In this document: piece after piece, positions 1 to 5,520 of the stretch
How the letters are laid out: each line of letters opens with the position of its first letter
How positions within the stretch are numbered: the stretch's first letter is position 1
NCBI GenBank assembly: GCA_903870955.1
Contig: CAIQEX010000677.1
Span: 1 to 6,619, forward strand
Source of the DNA: an uncultured beta proteobacterium
GTDB taxonomy: Bacteria > Pseudomonadota > Gammaproteobacteria > Burkholderiales > Burkholderiaceae_C
Length of the DNA: 6,619 bases
Direction of reading: 5' to 3'
The notes under the pieces: generated by a model
Told to the model about the DNA's origin: nothing
What the model saw: the letters and a program-made list of their open reading frames with translations, nothing else
The model's database searches: none
Made by a program: the position numbers and the translations under genes

Positions 1-97
1 GTAGCTAAAAAAGCCGCAGCTAAAAAGCCTGCTGCCAAGAAGCCAGTAGCGAAAAAAGCAGCCAAGAAGCCGGCTGCGAAGAAAGCCGCGAAAGCAC
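1..97 (+). repeat. Degenerate tandem coding repeat (Ala/Lys/Pro units)
   Basis: Imperfect short repeats built on gcnaagaagccn or gcnaaaaagccn lie inside the histone-like gene and encode AAKKP/AAKKA pentamer-like units. The copies differ at synonymous positions, so selection appears to act on the peptide composition. Such tracts commonly vary in copy number between strains. Confidence 0.7.
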
Positions 98-192
98 CCG
101 CTGCCGCAGCTCCTGCACCTGCTGCAGCTGCAGCTCAGACCACTCTGAACCCGCAGGCCGCTTGGCCGTTTCCAACGGCAAGTAAACCTTAA
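1..192 (+). CDS. Histone H1-like DNA-binding protein, C-terminal part (5'-truncated by window edge)
   Basis: Frame 1 is open from the first base to a TAA at 190-192, giving 63 visible residues; the start lies outside the window. The first 32 or so residues are almost only Ala, Lys and Pro, in repeated units such as AAKKP, VAKKAAKKP and AAKKAAK. An Ala/Pro stretch follows, then a non-repetitive tail ending WPFPTASKP. This composition is typical of bacterial histone H1-like (eukaryotic H1 tail-like) proteins, which bind DNA through the lysine tail and are thought to compact the nucleoid. The aromatic C-terminal tail after the basic repeat fits my recollection of the betaproteobacterial versions. 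A terminator follows directly. Other Ala/Lys/Pro-rich proteins, such as a phasin-like protein with a basic tail, cannot be excluded because the N-terminal domain is not visible. Confidence 0.82.
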   Translation, partial: VAKKAAAKKPAAKKPVAKKAAKKPAAKKAAKAPAAAAPAPAAAAAQTTLNPQAAWPFPTASKP

Positions 193-206
193 TTGATTAA
201 GGTATC

Positions 207-239
207 AAGGCCCGGCGCTAAAAGGCGTCGGGCTTTTTT
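207..239 (+). terminator. Rho-independent terminator of the histone-like gene
   Basis: The arms GCCCGGCGCT (210-219) and GGCGTCGGGC (224-233) pair through 10 positions, two of them G-T, around the loop AAAA. The outer bases AAG (207-209) can extend the stem into the T tract, and a run of six T (234-239) follows. The hairpin starts 14 nt after the TAA of the histone-like gene. On the minus strand the same hairpin has no downstream T run, so it reads as a + strand terminator only. Confidence 0.92.
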
Positions 240-1323
240 ATGGGTAAAAAGCTACGAGCTTGTAGCCCGAAATCTTTTCAAGTGCGGTATCCGCACGCAC
301 CGCAATGGGAACACTCACCGCCAGTTCAGCATGCGGTCCGATCAGGCTCTTGGTGTTGTAGTCATCTGGCAAAAGTACGCGTCTCACCAAAGTTTGGTCC
401 TGCATGTCGGTCAGGGTGAGCTCAATAGCGGGCGCGGCCAGGTCGATAGCAGCCGCATTGCGCAAGCTCAGGCTCAAGTTGTAGATGCCCGATTTCACAT
501 GGGTAAACGCTGAGCTTTCGATTGCGATGGCTTCGATCTGCCGAGGCGCAGAAATGGAACATCCCATGACCTCGCAACCGTACGTTAAAAGCGGCCGCAT
601 TGCCGGGACATTGGCAGTTATGTGATCTCGTTCAAAGTACAGGAACTGCGCAGAGAGAAGCAGTGACAACAAAACAGACGCCGTAAGCGCAACCCCACGA
701 CCCCAAGTCTTATTCGTCGATGAATTCTGGGGGGTGCGCGGCATGAAAGACGGGGCCACATCGTCTTCAGAATTCGCTCCAGCAGCGGGCTCCTCTTCTT
801 CTACAACCAGGAGTTGGCGGGCCCAATCATCCGTCAGGGACGATGAATACTGTGCGTTCTGTAATTCTGCGGAAACCGGTAAATCCGTGGGCTGGTCCAG
901 AAAGGCGTCGCGTAGTGCACCGTCCTCGGGTGCGGAAATGGAATCACCAACCGGCGGCATGTCCCAGGAAGCCTCGGGCTCTGATTTTGGGGCGTCCTGG
1001 ACCGCTTCGGTGGAGGCAATTCCGACTGATTGCTCAATTTTTTCCACCTGCGGTTCCACCACGGGCTCCCAGCCATAGGCCACGCCTGCCAAAGATTGCT
1101 CCACATTTGTGGCCGCCGTCTGTGGATCCGGGACATATGGTGCACTCCTTGGCTCTTCAGGTGAAGCAAAGGGCGCAGGCTCTTCAAGGGATCTGAGATG
1201 GGCGTTGGCGTCGAATACCTCGTCGCATTGACCACAACGCACCCAGCCTTCGGAAATCCGAAGCTGATCCGGCACGACTCTGAACATCGTGGAGCATGCC
1301 GGGCATTGTGTAATCAAACTCAT
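238..1323 (-). CDS. MJ0042 zinc-ribbon and DUF3426 domain membrane protein
   Basis: This is a 361-residue protein when started at the ATG at 1323-1321. The open frame continues upstream to 1500, but that part runs through the GC-rich spacer and into prmA and has no domain, whereas MSLITQCPAC is the usual beginning of this family. The N-terminus carries a zinc-ribbon of MJ0042 type with CPAC (C7, C10) and CGQC (C30, C33). Residues 45-205 are acidic, Pro-rich and low in complexity. One hydrophobic segment lies at about 209-231, followed by a C-terminal DUF3426 region with a cysteine pair (C250, C255) and a beta-rich end. The likely topology is cytoplasmic zinc ribbon, single membrane pass, then a periplasmic domain. 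The molecular function is unknown. The gene lies downstream of prmA, as often in Burkholderiales. No clear Shine-Dalgarno is visible. The stop codon falls inside the T tract of the convergent terminator. Confidence 0.9.
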   Translation of the reverse strand: MSLITQCPACSTMFRVVPDQLRISEGWVRCGQCDEVFDANAHLRSLEEPAPFASPEEPRSAPYVPDPQTAATNVEQSLAGVAYGWEPVVEPQVEKIEQSVGIASTEAVQDAPKSEPEASWDMPPVGDSISAPEDGALRDAFLDQPTDLPVSAELQNAQYSSSLTDDWARQLLVVEEEEPAAGANSEDDVAPSFMPRTPQNSSTNKTWGRGVALTASVLLSLLLSAQFLYFERDHITANVPAMRPLLTYGCEVMGCSISAPRQIEAIAIESSAFTHVKSGIYNLSLSLRNAAAIDLAAPAIELTLTDMQDQTLVRRVLLPDDYNTKSLIGPHAELAVSVPIAVRADTALEKISGYKLVAFYP

Positions 1324-1340
1324 CTGCGTCTGATTGTAAA

Positions 1341-1355
1341 ACGCAAACACGCAAA
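1341..1355. repeat. Short tandem repeat acgcaaa x2
   Basis: Two copies of acgcaaa (1341-1347 and 1349-1355) with an 8-nt period lie just upstream of the DUF3426 gene start. On the coding strand they read as two TTTGCGT units. This could be a chance repeat or a small binding site; nothing else supports a role. Confidence 0.3.
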
Positions 1356-1359
1356 GCTT

Positions 1360-1440
1360 GTTCCGCCGCCGGGCCGCCCCAAGGCGGAATGCGCCCCCAT
1401 GGGGGGCAGCGAACCACGCGCAGCGGGGAGCGTGGGGGCT
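1360..1440. repeat. GC-rich structured intergenic element between prmA and the DUF3426 gene
   Basis: The 116-nt spacer holds several nested inverted repeats. TTCCGCC (1361-1367) pairs with GGCGGAA (1383-1389), or alternatively CCGCC (1374-1378) pairs with GGCGG (1383-1387). CCCCCATGGGGG (1394-1405) is a perfect palindrome. CCACGC (1414-1419) pairs with GCGTGG (1430-1435). GCCCCCA (1393-1399) can pair with TGGGGGC (1433-1439) around the whole right half. The element abuts the prmA stop codon. From memory it resembles a GC-rich intergenic repeat scattered in Comamonadaceae genomes, placed after stop codons; I cannot confirm this here. It may stabilise or attenuate the mRNA. No T tract is present, so it is not a classical terminator. 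Confidence 0.6.
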
Positions 1441-2318
1441 TAAATCGTGGCGGTCATCAGGATCCAACCGTCCTCTGAATCGCTGACGGAGAGTTGGCAA
1501 TAGGGTGAGTAGGCAGCGATAAGCTCATCCGCCTGGCGATCCAAAATACCCGCGAGCACCAGATGTCCGCTCTTGGCCACATGCCCACACAACAGCGGCG
1601 CCAATACCTTCAACGGAGTAGCCAGAATATTGGCCAAAACCAATCCGAAACTGCCCACAGCCTGGTCCGGAAGACCCGCCTTCAAGCGCACCCCGTTGGC
1701 TTCGGCATTCAGTTCAGTGGACTGCACGGCAGCCACGTCTATGTCCACGCCAATCACCTCTTGCGCACCATGCTTGCATGCGCCGATGGCCAGAATGCCC
1801 GAGCCGCAGCCATAGTCCAACACGCGCGAAGGCATGGGATGTCCTGCAATCCAGCGCAGACACATTCGGGTCGTCGGGTGGGTTCCAGTGCCAAAAGCCA
1901 GGCCAGGGTCGAGTCGAATCACCTGCTTCGCCTGCTCCGGGGGCTCATGCCAGGTCGGCACGATCCAGAACTCCGGTGTAATTTCAACGGGGGCAAACTG
2001 GGACTGCGTCAAACGCACCCAATCCTGATCCACCACGGCCCCGGTTCCCAGTACCTCACAACCCGCGAAAAAGTCCTGTGCGCGCAGCAATGAAGCTGCC
2101 TCAAGGGCTGCCTCTTCCCCATTGAACAAAGCGATGACGCGGGACCTTTGCCAACCCTCTTTGGGCGGCGGCATGCCTGGCTCCCCAAAGAGCGCCTGTT
2201 CAGCATCGGTCTGGGCATCGGCATCTTCCACGCTAACGCTCAGCGCATCCAGCGCATCAAGCGCGTCACTGACACTCTCAACCCGATCCTCGGGACACAT
2301 CAGACGCAGTTCAAACAT
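1440..2318 (-). CDS. prmA: Ribosomal protein L11 methyltransferase PrmA
   Basis: PrmA uses S-adenosylmethionine to trimethylate several amino groups (N-terminus and lysines) of ribosomal protein L11 in the cytoplasm. The 292-residue protein matches the usual length (293 in E. coli). An N-terminal substrate-recognition domain covers about 1-115. The family signature DPGLAFGTGTHPTT follows at 137-150, then SAM-binding motif I DYGCGSGILAI at 168-178, the acidic end of strand 2 (VDID, 191-194), and the NILA motif at 230-233. I chose the ATG at 2318-2316 because MFELRL is the normal beginning; a TTG at 2348 would add ten residues and overlap accC. The start lies 10 nt after the accC stop with only a weak GTGGG-like ribosome site, so coupling to accC is likely. 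No key residue appears to be missing. Confidence 0.97.
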   Translation of the reverse strand: MFELRLMCPEDRVESVSDALDALDALSVSVEDADAQTDAEQALFGEPGMPPPKEGWQRSRVIALFNGEEAALEAASLLRAQDFFAGCEVLGTGAVVDQDWVRLTQSQFAPVEITPEFWIVPTWHEPPEQAKQVIRLDPGLAFGTGTHPTTRMCLRWIAGHPMPSRVLDYGCGSGILAIGACKHGAQEVIGVDIDVAAVQSTELNAEANGVRLKAGLPDQAVGSFGLVLANILATPLKVLAPLLCGHVAKSGHLVLAGILDRQADELIAAYSPYCQLSVSDSEDGWILMTATI

Positions 2319-2328
2319 ACCCACTGCG

Positions 2329-3678
2329 CTAGCGCTTGTGTTGTTCAAGCCAGTGTTCCAGGTAGTGAATATTGGTCCCGCCTGCCATGAACTTGGCGTC
2401 GACCATCAATTCGCGGTGCAGCGGAATATTGGTGTTGATGCCTTCCACCACCGTCTCCGCCAGAGCTGTGCGCATACGCGCCATAGCTTGTTCGCGCGTA
2501 TCGCCATGCACAATGATTTTGCCAATCATGGAGTCGTAATTTGGTGGCACAAAATAATTGGTGTAGACATGCGAATCAACCCGCACGCCGGGTCCACCCG
2601 GAGCGTGCCACATGGTTATGCGACCGGGAGAAGGCGTGAATTTATAGGGATCTTCAGCGTTCACGCGGCATTCAATGGCATGCCCTCGCATCACGATATC
2701 GCGCTGGGTAAAGGGTAGCTTCTCGCCGGCCGCAACCATGATCTGGGTCTTCACGATGTCCACACCGGTCACCATTTCAGTCACCGGATGCTCCACCTGC
2801 ACGCGGGTGTTCATTTCGATGAAATAGAACTCGCCATCTTCATACAAGAACTCAAACGTACCGGCGCCACGGTAGCCAATCTTTTTGCAGGCCGCCACAC
2901 AGCGCTCGCCAATGCGCTCGATCAACTTCCGGTTGATGCCTGGCGCCGGCGATTCTTCCAGCACCTTCTGGTGGCGTCGTTGCATAGAGCAATCGCGCTC
3001 ACCGAGGTAGACGCCATTTTTGTACTTGTCCGCAATAATCTGAATTTCAACGTGCCGCGGATTTTGAAGAAACTTCTCCATGTATACCGCTGGATTGCCA
3101 AAGGCAGCACCGGCCTCAGCCTTTGTCATCTGCACCGCATTGATCAACGCAGCTTCGGTGTGAACCACGCGCATACCGCGCCCACCACCGCCTCCGGCAG
3201 CCTTGATGATGACGGGGTAACCGACGGTCTTTGCGATGCGCCGAATGGCAGCGGGGTCATCGGGCAATTCACCTTCTGAACCAGGCACACATGGCACGCC
3301 GGCACGGATCATCGCCTGCTTGGCCGAAACCTTATCACCCATGATGCGAATCGATTCGGAAGTCGGTCCAATGAACTGAAATCCGCTCTTTTCAACCCGC
3401 TCGGCAAAATCTGCGTTTTCGCTTAAAAAACCATAGCCAGGATGAATCGCCTCCGCATCGGTCACTTCTGCGGCCGAGATGATGGCCGGCATGTTCAGAT
3501 AACTCAAAGTTGATGCAGCTGGTCCAATACAAACCGCCTCCTCGGCCAACTTGACGTACTTGGCTTCCCGGTCTGCCTCGGAGTACACCATTACGGCTTT
3601 AATTCCCAACTCGCGACAGGCGCGCTGGATCCGCAACGCGATCTCGCCACGGTTGGCGACCAGAATTTTTTTGAACAT
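2329..3678 (-). CDS. accC: Biotin carboxylase subunit of acetyl-CoA carboxylase
   Basis: AccC carries out the ATP- and bicarbonate-dependent carboxylation of biotin held on AccB, the first half-reaction in making malonyl-CoA for fatty acid synthesis. The protein has 449 residues, the same as E. coli AccC, and known E. coli active-site positions align without shifts: K116, K159, the glycine-rich ATP-grasp loop GGGGRGM (163-169), E201, H209, H236, K238, E276, E288, N290, R292, Q294, V295, E296 and R338. The order is an N-terminal biotin carboxylase domain (about 1-115), the ATP-grasp domain (about 116-330) and a C-terminal domain (about 335-445). The start ATG lies 18 nt after the accB stop and the two genes are surely co-transcribed. 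The Shine-Dalgarno is poor, which fits coupling to accB. Confidence 0.98.
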   Translation of the reverse strand: MFKKILVANRGEIALRIQRACRELGIKAVMVYSEADREAKYVKLAEEAVCIGPAASTLSYLNMPAIISAAEVTDAEAIHPGYGFLSENADFAERVEKSGFQFIGPTSESIRIMGDKVSAKQAMIRAGVPCVPGSEGELPDDPAAIRRIAKTVGYPVIIKAAGGGGGRGMRVVHTEAALINAVQMTKAEAGAAFGNPAVYMEKFLQNPRHVEIQIIADKYKNGVYLGERDCSMQRRHQKVLEESPAPGINRKLIERIGERCVAACKKIGYRGAGTFEFLYEDGEFYFIEMNTRVQVEHPVTEMVTGVDIVKTQIMVAAGEKLPFTQRDIVMRGHAIECRVNAEDPYKFTPSPGRITMWHAPGGPGVRVDSHVYTNYFVPPNYDSMIGKIIVHGDTREQAMARMRTALAETVVEGINTNIPLHRELMVDAKFMAGGTNIHYLEHWLEQHKR

Positions 3679-3696
3679 GGGCTAACGGTTTCTTGC

Positions 3697-4161
3697 TTAT
3701 TCGATGATGAAAAGGGGTTGTCCGTACTCGACCGCTTGCCCGTTTTCGCAAAGAATCTTGGAAATTGTGCCCGACTTGTCGGCTTCAATTTCATTCAGGA
3801 TTTTCATCGCCTCGATGATGCAAATGGTTTCGCCTTCCTTGACGACTGAACCAATCTCGACGAAAGCCTTGGCACCGGGAGAGGAGGATCGGTAGAAAGT
3901 TCCGACCATGGGTGACTTGACTGTGTGTCCACTTGGGACCTCTTCTGCAACTGCGACCGGGGCTAACGGTGCTGCCGCTACAGGCGCTTGAGAGGCCTGA
4001 GGCTGTTGCATCTGCTGGTAGACCGGCTGGGAATAGGTATGCACCATGGCACCGCCGCCCTTGACGATGCGAACCTTGCCTTCCGCCTCGGTGATCTCCA
4101 ATTCAGATACATTGGAATCAGACACCAGATCAATGAGAGTCTTAAGTTTGCGTAAATCCAT
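3697..4161 (-). CDS. accB: Biotin carboxyl carrier protein of acetyl-CoA carboxylase (BCCP)
   Basis: AccB carries the biotin that shuttles carboxylate from AccC to the carboxyltransferase. The protein has 154 residues (156 in E. coli). An N-terminal region (1-35, [13 protein letters not shown]...) is followed by a flexible Gln/Ala/Pro-rich linker at about 45-75. The biotinyl (lipoyl-like) domain runs from about 77 to 154 and contains the signature [13 protein letters not shown]120 is the expected biotinylated lysine, equivalent to K122 of E. coli. A BCCP-type 'thumb' insertion is visible at about 90-100 ([11 protein letters not shown]), which marks this as an acetyl-CoA carboxylase carrier and not a decarboxylase subunit. 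The ATG at 4161-4159 has a good Shine-Dalgarno (GGAG, 4170-4167, six nt upstream). It is the first gene after a 170-nt non-coding spacer and probably leads the accB-accC-prmA operon. Confidence 0.98.
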   Translation of the reverse strand: MDLRKLKTLIDLVSDSNVSELEITEAEGKVRIVKGGGAMVHTYSQPVYQQMQQPQASQAPVAAAPLAPVAVAEEVPSGHTVKSPMVGTFYRSSSPGAKAFVEIGSVVKEGETICIIEAMKILNEIEADKSGTISKILCENGQAVEYGQPLFIIE

Positions 4162-4166
4162 ACTAT

Positions 4167-4170
4167 CTCC
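4167..4170 (-). promoter_or_regulatory. Shine-Dalgarno of accB
   Basis: On the minus strand GGAG, within TTGGAGA, sits six nt before the ATG of accB. It is the clearest ribosome site in the minus-strand gene run; accC and prmA have only weak ones, consistent with coupled translation from accB. Confidence 0.75.
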
Positions 4171-4204
4171 AACAACTGTCTTTAATGAGGCTCTAATTTA
4201 CAGC

Positions 4205-4231
4205 AAAAACACTGAATTCATCAGTATTTTT
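4205..4231. promoter_or_regulatory. Imperfect AT-rich dyad upstream of accB (candidate operator or leader hairpin)
   Basis: AAAAAcACTGA (4205-4215) and TCAGTaTTTTT (4221-4231) are mirror arms that pair at 10 of 11 positions around the 5-nt centre ATTCA. The dyad overlaps where transcription would start from the candidate promoter at 4232-4261. It could be an operator for control of the acc genes or form a weak 5'-leader hairpin. As a hairpin its GC content is low, so a role as terminator of tlpA transcription is possible but weak. Confidence 0.45.
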
Positions 4232-4261
4232 ATTAAATTGATGGTGAATTGATTTGCCCAA
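4232..4261 (-). promoter_or_regulatory. Candidate sigma70-type promoter for accB
   Basis: On the minus strand a TTGGGC (4261-4256) lies 18 bp before TTTAAT (4237-4232), which matches the -10 consensus at five of six positions; the -35 half matches only at TTG. The predicted start would fall near 4225, about 65 nt before the accB ATG. The surrounding 4188-4260 stretch is clearly richer in A and T than the neighbouring genes, as expected of a promoter. A second possible -10, the extended TGC-TGTAAA, lies closer to accB with a poor -35. Confidence 0.4.
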
Positions 4262-4331
4262 GGCGCCTCAGATTGGCACCCAAGCTCAAAAACCAAAGGG
4301 CGCTGGCACAGACTCCATCGAGTCCACCTCG

Positions 4332-4907
4332 CTATTTTAGCTTAGCCCAGAGGTCGAGATCGCTCTGCTTCAAACGGCCGAGTTTGCGCTGAACGATTCC
4401 ACCTTGCGCGTTGATCGCCACGGAAAATGGCAACGAGCCCGTCGGATTTCCCAATTGCCTGGCCAGATCGGAGCCATTCAGGGGCTCTACAGCGACTGGA
4501 AACTCGAGTGGCATTTTTTGCAGAAAGGCCTGCACTGAGGCGGATTTATCTATCGCCAAACCGATGACTTGCCAGCCTTTTGGGTTATTTTGCTTATAGA
4601 AGGCGTTGATTAACGGAAGTTCATCAATGCATGGTGGGCACCAGGTAGCCCAGAAATTAATCAGCAATGGTTTGCCGCGAAAGCTTTGCAACAACAAAGG
4701 GCTGCCTTGCGGTGTACTCCACTGCAGATCCCAGAATCCAGGAATAGGCTCAGTCGCCGGCGAGGTTGTGGCAGCGCTGCTCGTCCACCACGACATCCCC
4801 ATGCCCAGACCTGCAGCCACAGCCCCCGCTCCAAACAAGATTCCCCGTCTCGGAGCGATTTGGGAAGCAGTCAGATCAGATGCCGGTTTCGAATCAGTGT
4901 CACTCAT
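4332..4907 (-). CDS. TlpA-like thiol:disulfide protein (thioredoxin fold, exported)
   Basis: The 191-residue protein starts at the ATG at 4907-4905. An upstream ATG at 4946 is in frame but lies deep in the preceding gene, and the encoded extension has no feature. The N-terminus has a polar segment, a twin arginine (R20-R21) and a hydrophobic stretch at about 22-40, so it is either a Tat-type signal or a membrane anchor. After a Ser/Thr/Pro linker comes a thioredoxin-like domain (about 55-190) with NFWATWCPPC, where C90 and C93 form the redox pair, and the expected cis-proline at P160 (SLPFSV). The family reduces or isomerises disulfides outside the cytoplasm, for example in cytochrome c maturation; the partner here cannot be told. 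The first 8 nt overlap the end of the upstream gene (ATGAGTGA), which implies coupled translation. Confidence 0.9.
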   Translation of the reverse strand: MSDTDSKPASDLTASQIAPRRGILFGAGAVAAGLGMGMSWWTSSAATTSPATEPIPGFWDLQWSTPQGSPLLLQSFRGKPLLINFWATWCPPCIDELPLINAFYKQNNPKGWQVIGLAIDKSASVQAFLQKMPLEFPVAVEPLNGSDLARQLGNPTGSLPFSVAINAQGGIVQRKLGRLKQSDLDLWAKLK

Positions 4908-5496
4908 GGCCCACATCATGCAGCAAAATCCGCAACGCTGCCACATCCCCCCGAGGTCTTCGACCCCGAGCGTCAGGCTTCAAGGCTCCGCGCAGGTCAT
5001 CAAAATCATAGACCAGTAGATGGACACCCACGTACTCGCCAAGCGTCTGGCACAGCACGTGTACGCTCAATGCATCCACAGTTTCACCCTGGAAGCCGGT
5101 AACTTCGCTGACCTCAAAGCGCACACCCATATCAATGAGGCCGATCTCTGCAGATTTGGGGTCATCGCAGAACAATTGAATATAGATGTCTGAATGGCGG
5201 GTCGCCGTACCACGCCAGACTGCGCCACCCAAATACGGACGAAAACGCTCCAATCGCTCAAGCCAGAGCAGCGCTAACTCACGCAGCGCACGCAATTCAA
5301 CCGGTTGGGTGTCGGCACAAAAGAGGGCGATGTATTCTTCAACGGCCAGTTCAATCTGCTCGTTATCCGGCAATGCTGAGCGGCCGGACAACCCCAGTTG
5401 CTTCACCGCACGGCGCTTCGCCGGACCGTATTCCAGACCTTCTTCCACGACCATGCGCGCCGCGGTGGCGGCAATTTCTTCTTTCACAGATTCCAT
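4900..5496 (-). CDS. Conserved protein of unknown function, possibly a degenerate nucleotidyltransferase fold
   Basis: The protein has 198 residues when started at the ATG at 5496-5494; the frame is open back to 5823, but that part is antisense to mpl. A GTG at 5511 is an alternative start. Residues 1-85 look helical (MESVKEEIAATAARMVVEEG..., then LRALRELALLWLERLERF). At 89-106, LGGAVWRGTATRHSDIYI resembles the nucleotidyltransferase pattern G-[GS]-x-x-x-R-G-T-A-x-x-x-S-D-I-D, except that the second acidic residue is Tyr (Y105). D141 in ETVDALSV could be a third acidic position. The codon pattern and clean protein composition support a real gene, and I recall similar unnamed proteobacterial proteins. 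The function is unknown, and the fold assignment is my inference. It is divergent from mpl by 24 nt and overlaps tlpA by 8 nt. Confidence 0.82.
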   Translation of the reverse strand: MESVKEEIAATAARMVVEEGLEYGPAKRRAVKQLGLSGRSALPDNEQIELAVEEYIALFCADTQPVELRALRELALLWLERLERFRPYLGGAVWRGTATRHSDIYIQLFCDDPKSAEIGLIDMGVRFEVSEVTGFQGETVDALSVHVLCQTLGEYVGVHLLVYDFDDLRGALKPDARGRRPRGDVAALRILLHDVGHE

Positions 5497-5502
5497 TTCT
5501 CC

Positions 5503-5514
5503 ATTGTGCACAAT
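5503..5514. promoter_or_regulatory. Perfect 12-bp palindrome in the divergent mpl spacer
   Basis: ATTGTGCACAAT is a perfect dyad filling half of the 24-nt gap between the start codons of the unnamed gene (minus) and mpl (plus). It sits where it could block ribosome access or transcription of both genes. Neither side shows a convincing -10/-35 pair inside the gap. The operator role is inferred from symmetry and position only. Confidence 0.4.
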
Positions 5515-5520
5515 AGGACC

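Larger units (their letters stand above)
4171..4331. other. Non-coding spacer between tlpA and accB
   Basis: Between the tlpA stop and accB start there are 170 nt with no supportable gene. The half nearest accB is AT-rich and holds the candidate promoter and dyad. The half nearest tlpA contains the small hairpin GACTC-CATC-GAGTC (4311-4324) and the 8-bp palindrome AGGCGCCT (4261-4268). No T-tract terminator is obvious for tlpA. In many beta- and gammaproteobacteria aroQ precedes accB; it is not here. Confidence 0.6.

Noticed and set aside
1..97. Histone-tail repeats as a CRISPR or satellite array
   Set aside because: The repeats are short, in frame and vary at synonymous positions, as expected of a coding low-complexity tail.
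193..513. Open frame on the + strand downstream of the histone-like gene
   Set aside because: It begins inside the terminator region and runs antisense to the DUF3426 C-terminal domain; the translation is Arg/His/Gln-rich with no recognisable feature.
1324..1500. N-terminal extension of the DUF3426 protein to 1500
   Set aside because: It crosses the GC-rich spacer and the 3' end of prmA; the internal ATG at 1323 gives the canonical zinc-ribbon start.
2319..2348. TTG start at 2348 for PrmA
   Set aside because: It would overlap accC, and the ATG at 2318 gives the usual length and N-terminus.
2122..2718. Long + strand open frame across the accC/prmA junction
   Set aside because: It is a shadow of two highly conserved minus-strand genes; its Ser/Ala-rich and His-rich translation lacks any domain.
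4205..4231. The dyad as an intrinsic terminator for tlpA
   Set aside because: The core stem is only five base pairs with two G-C pairs, too weak for efficient termination, although flanking T runs exist on both strands.
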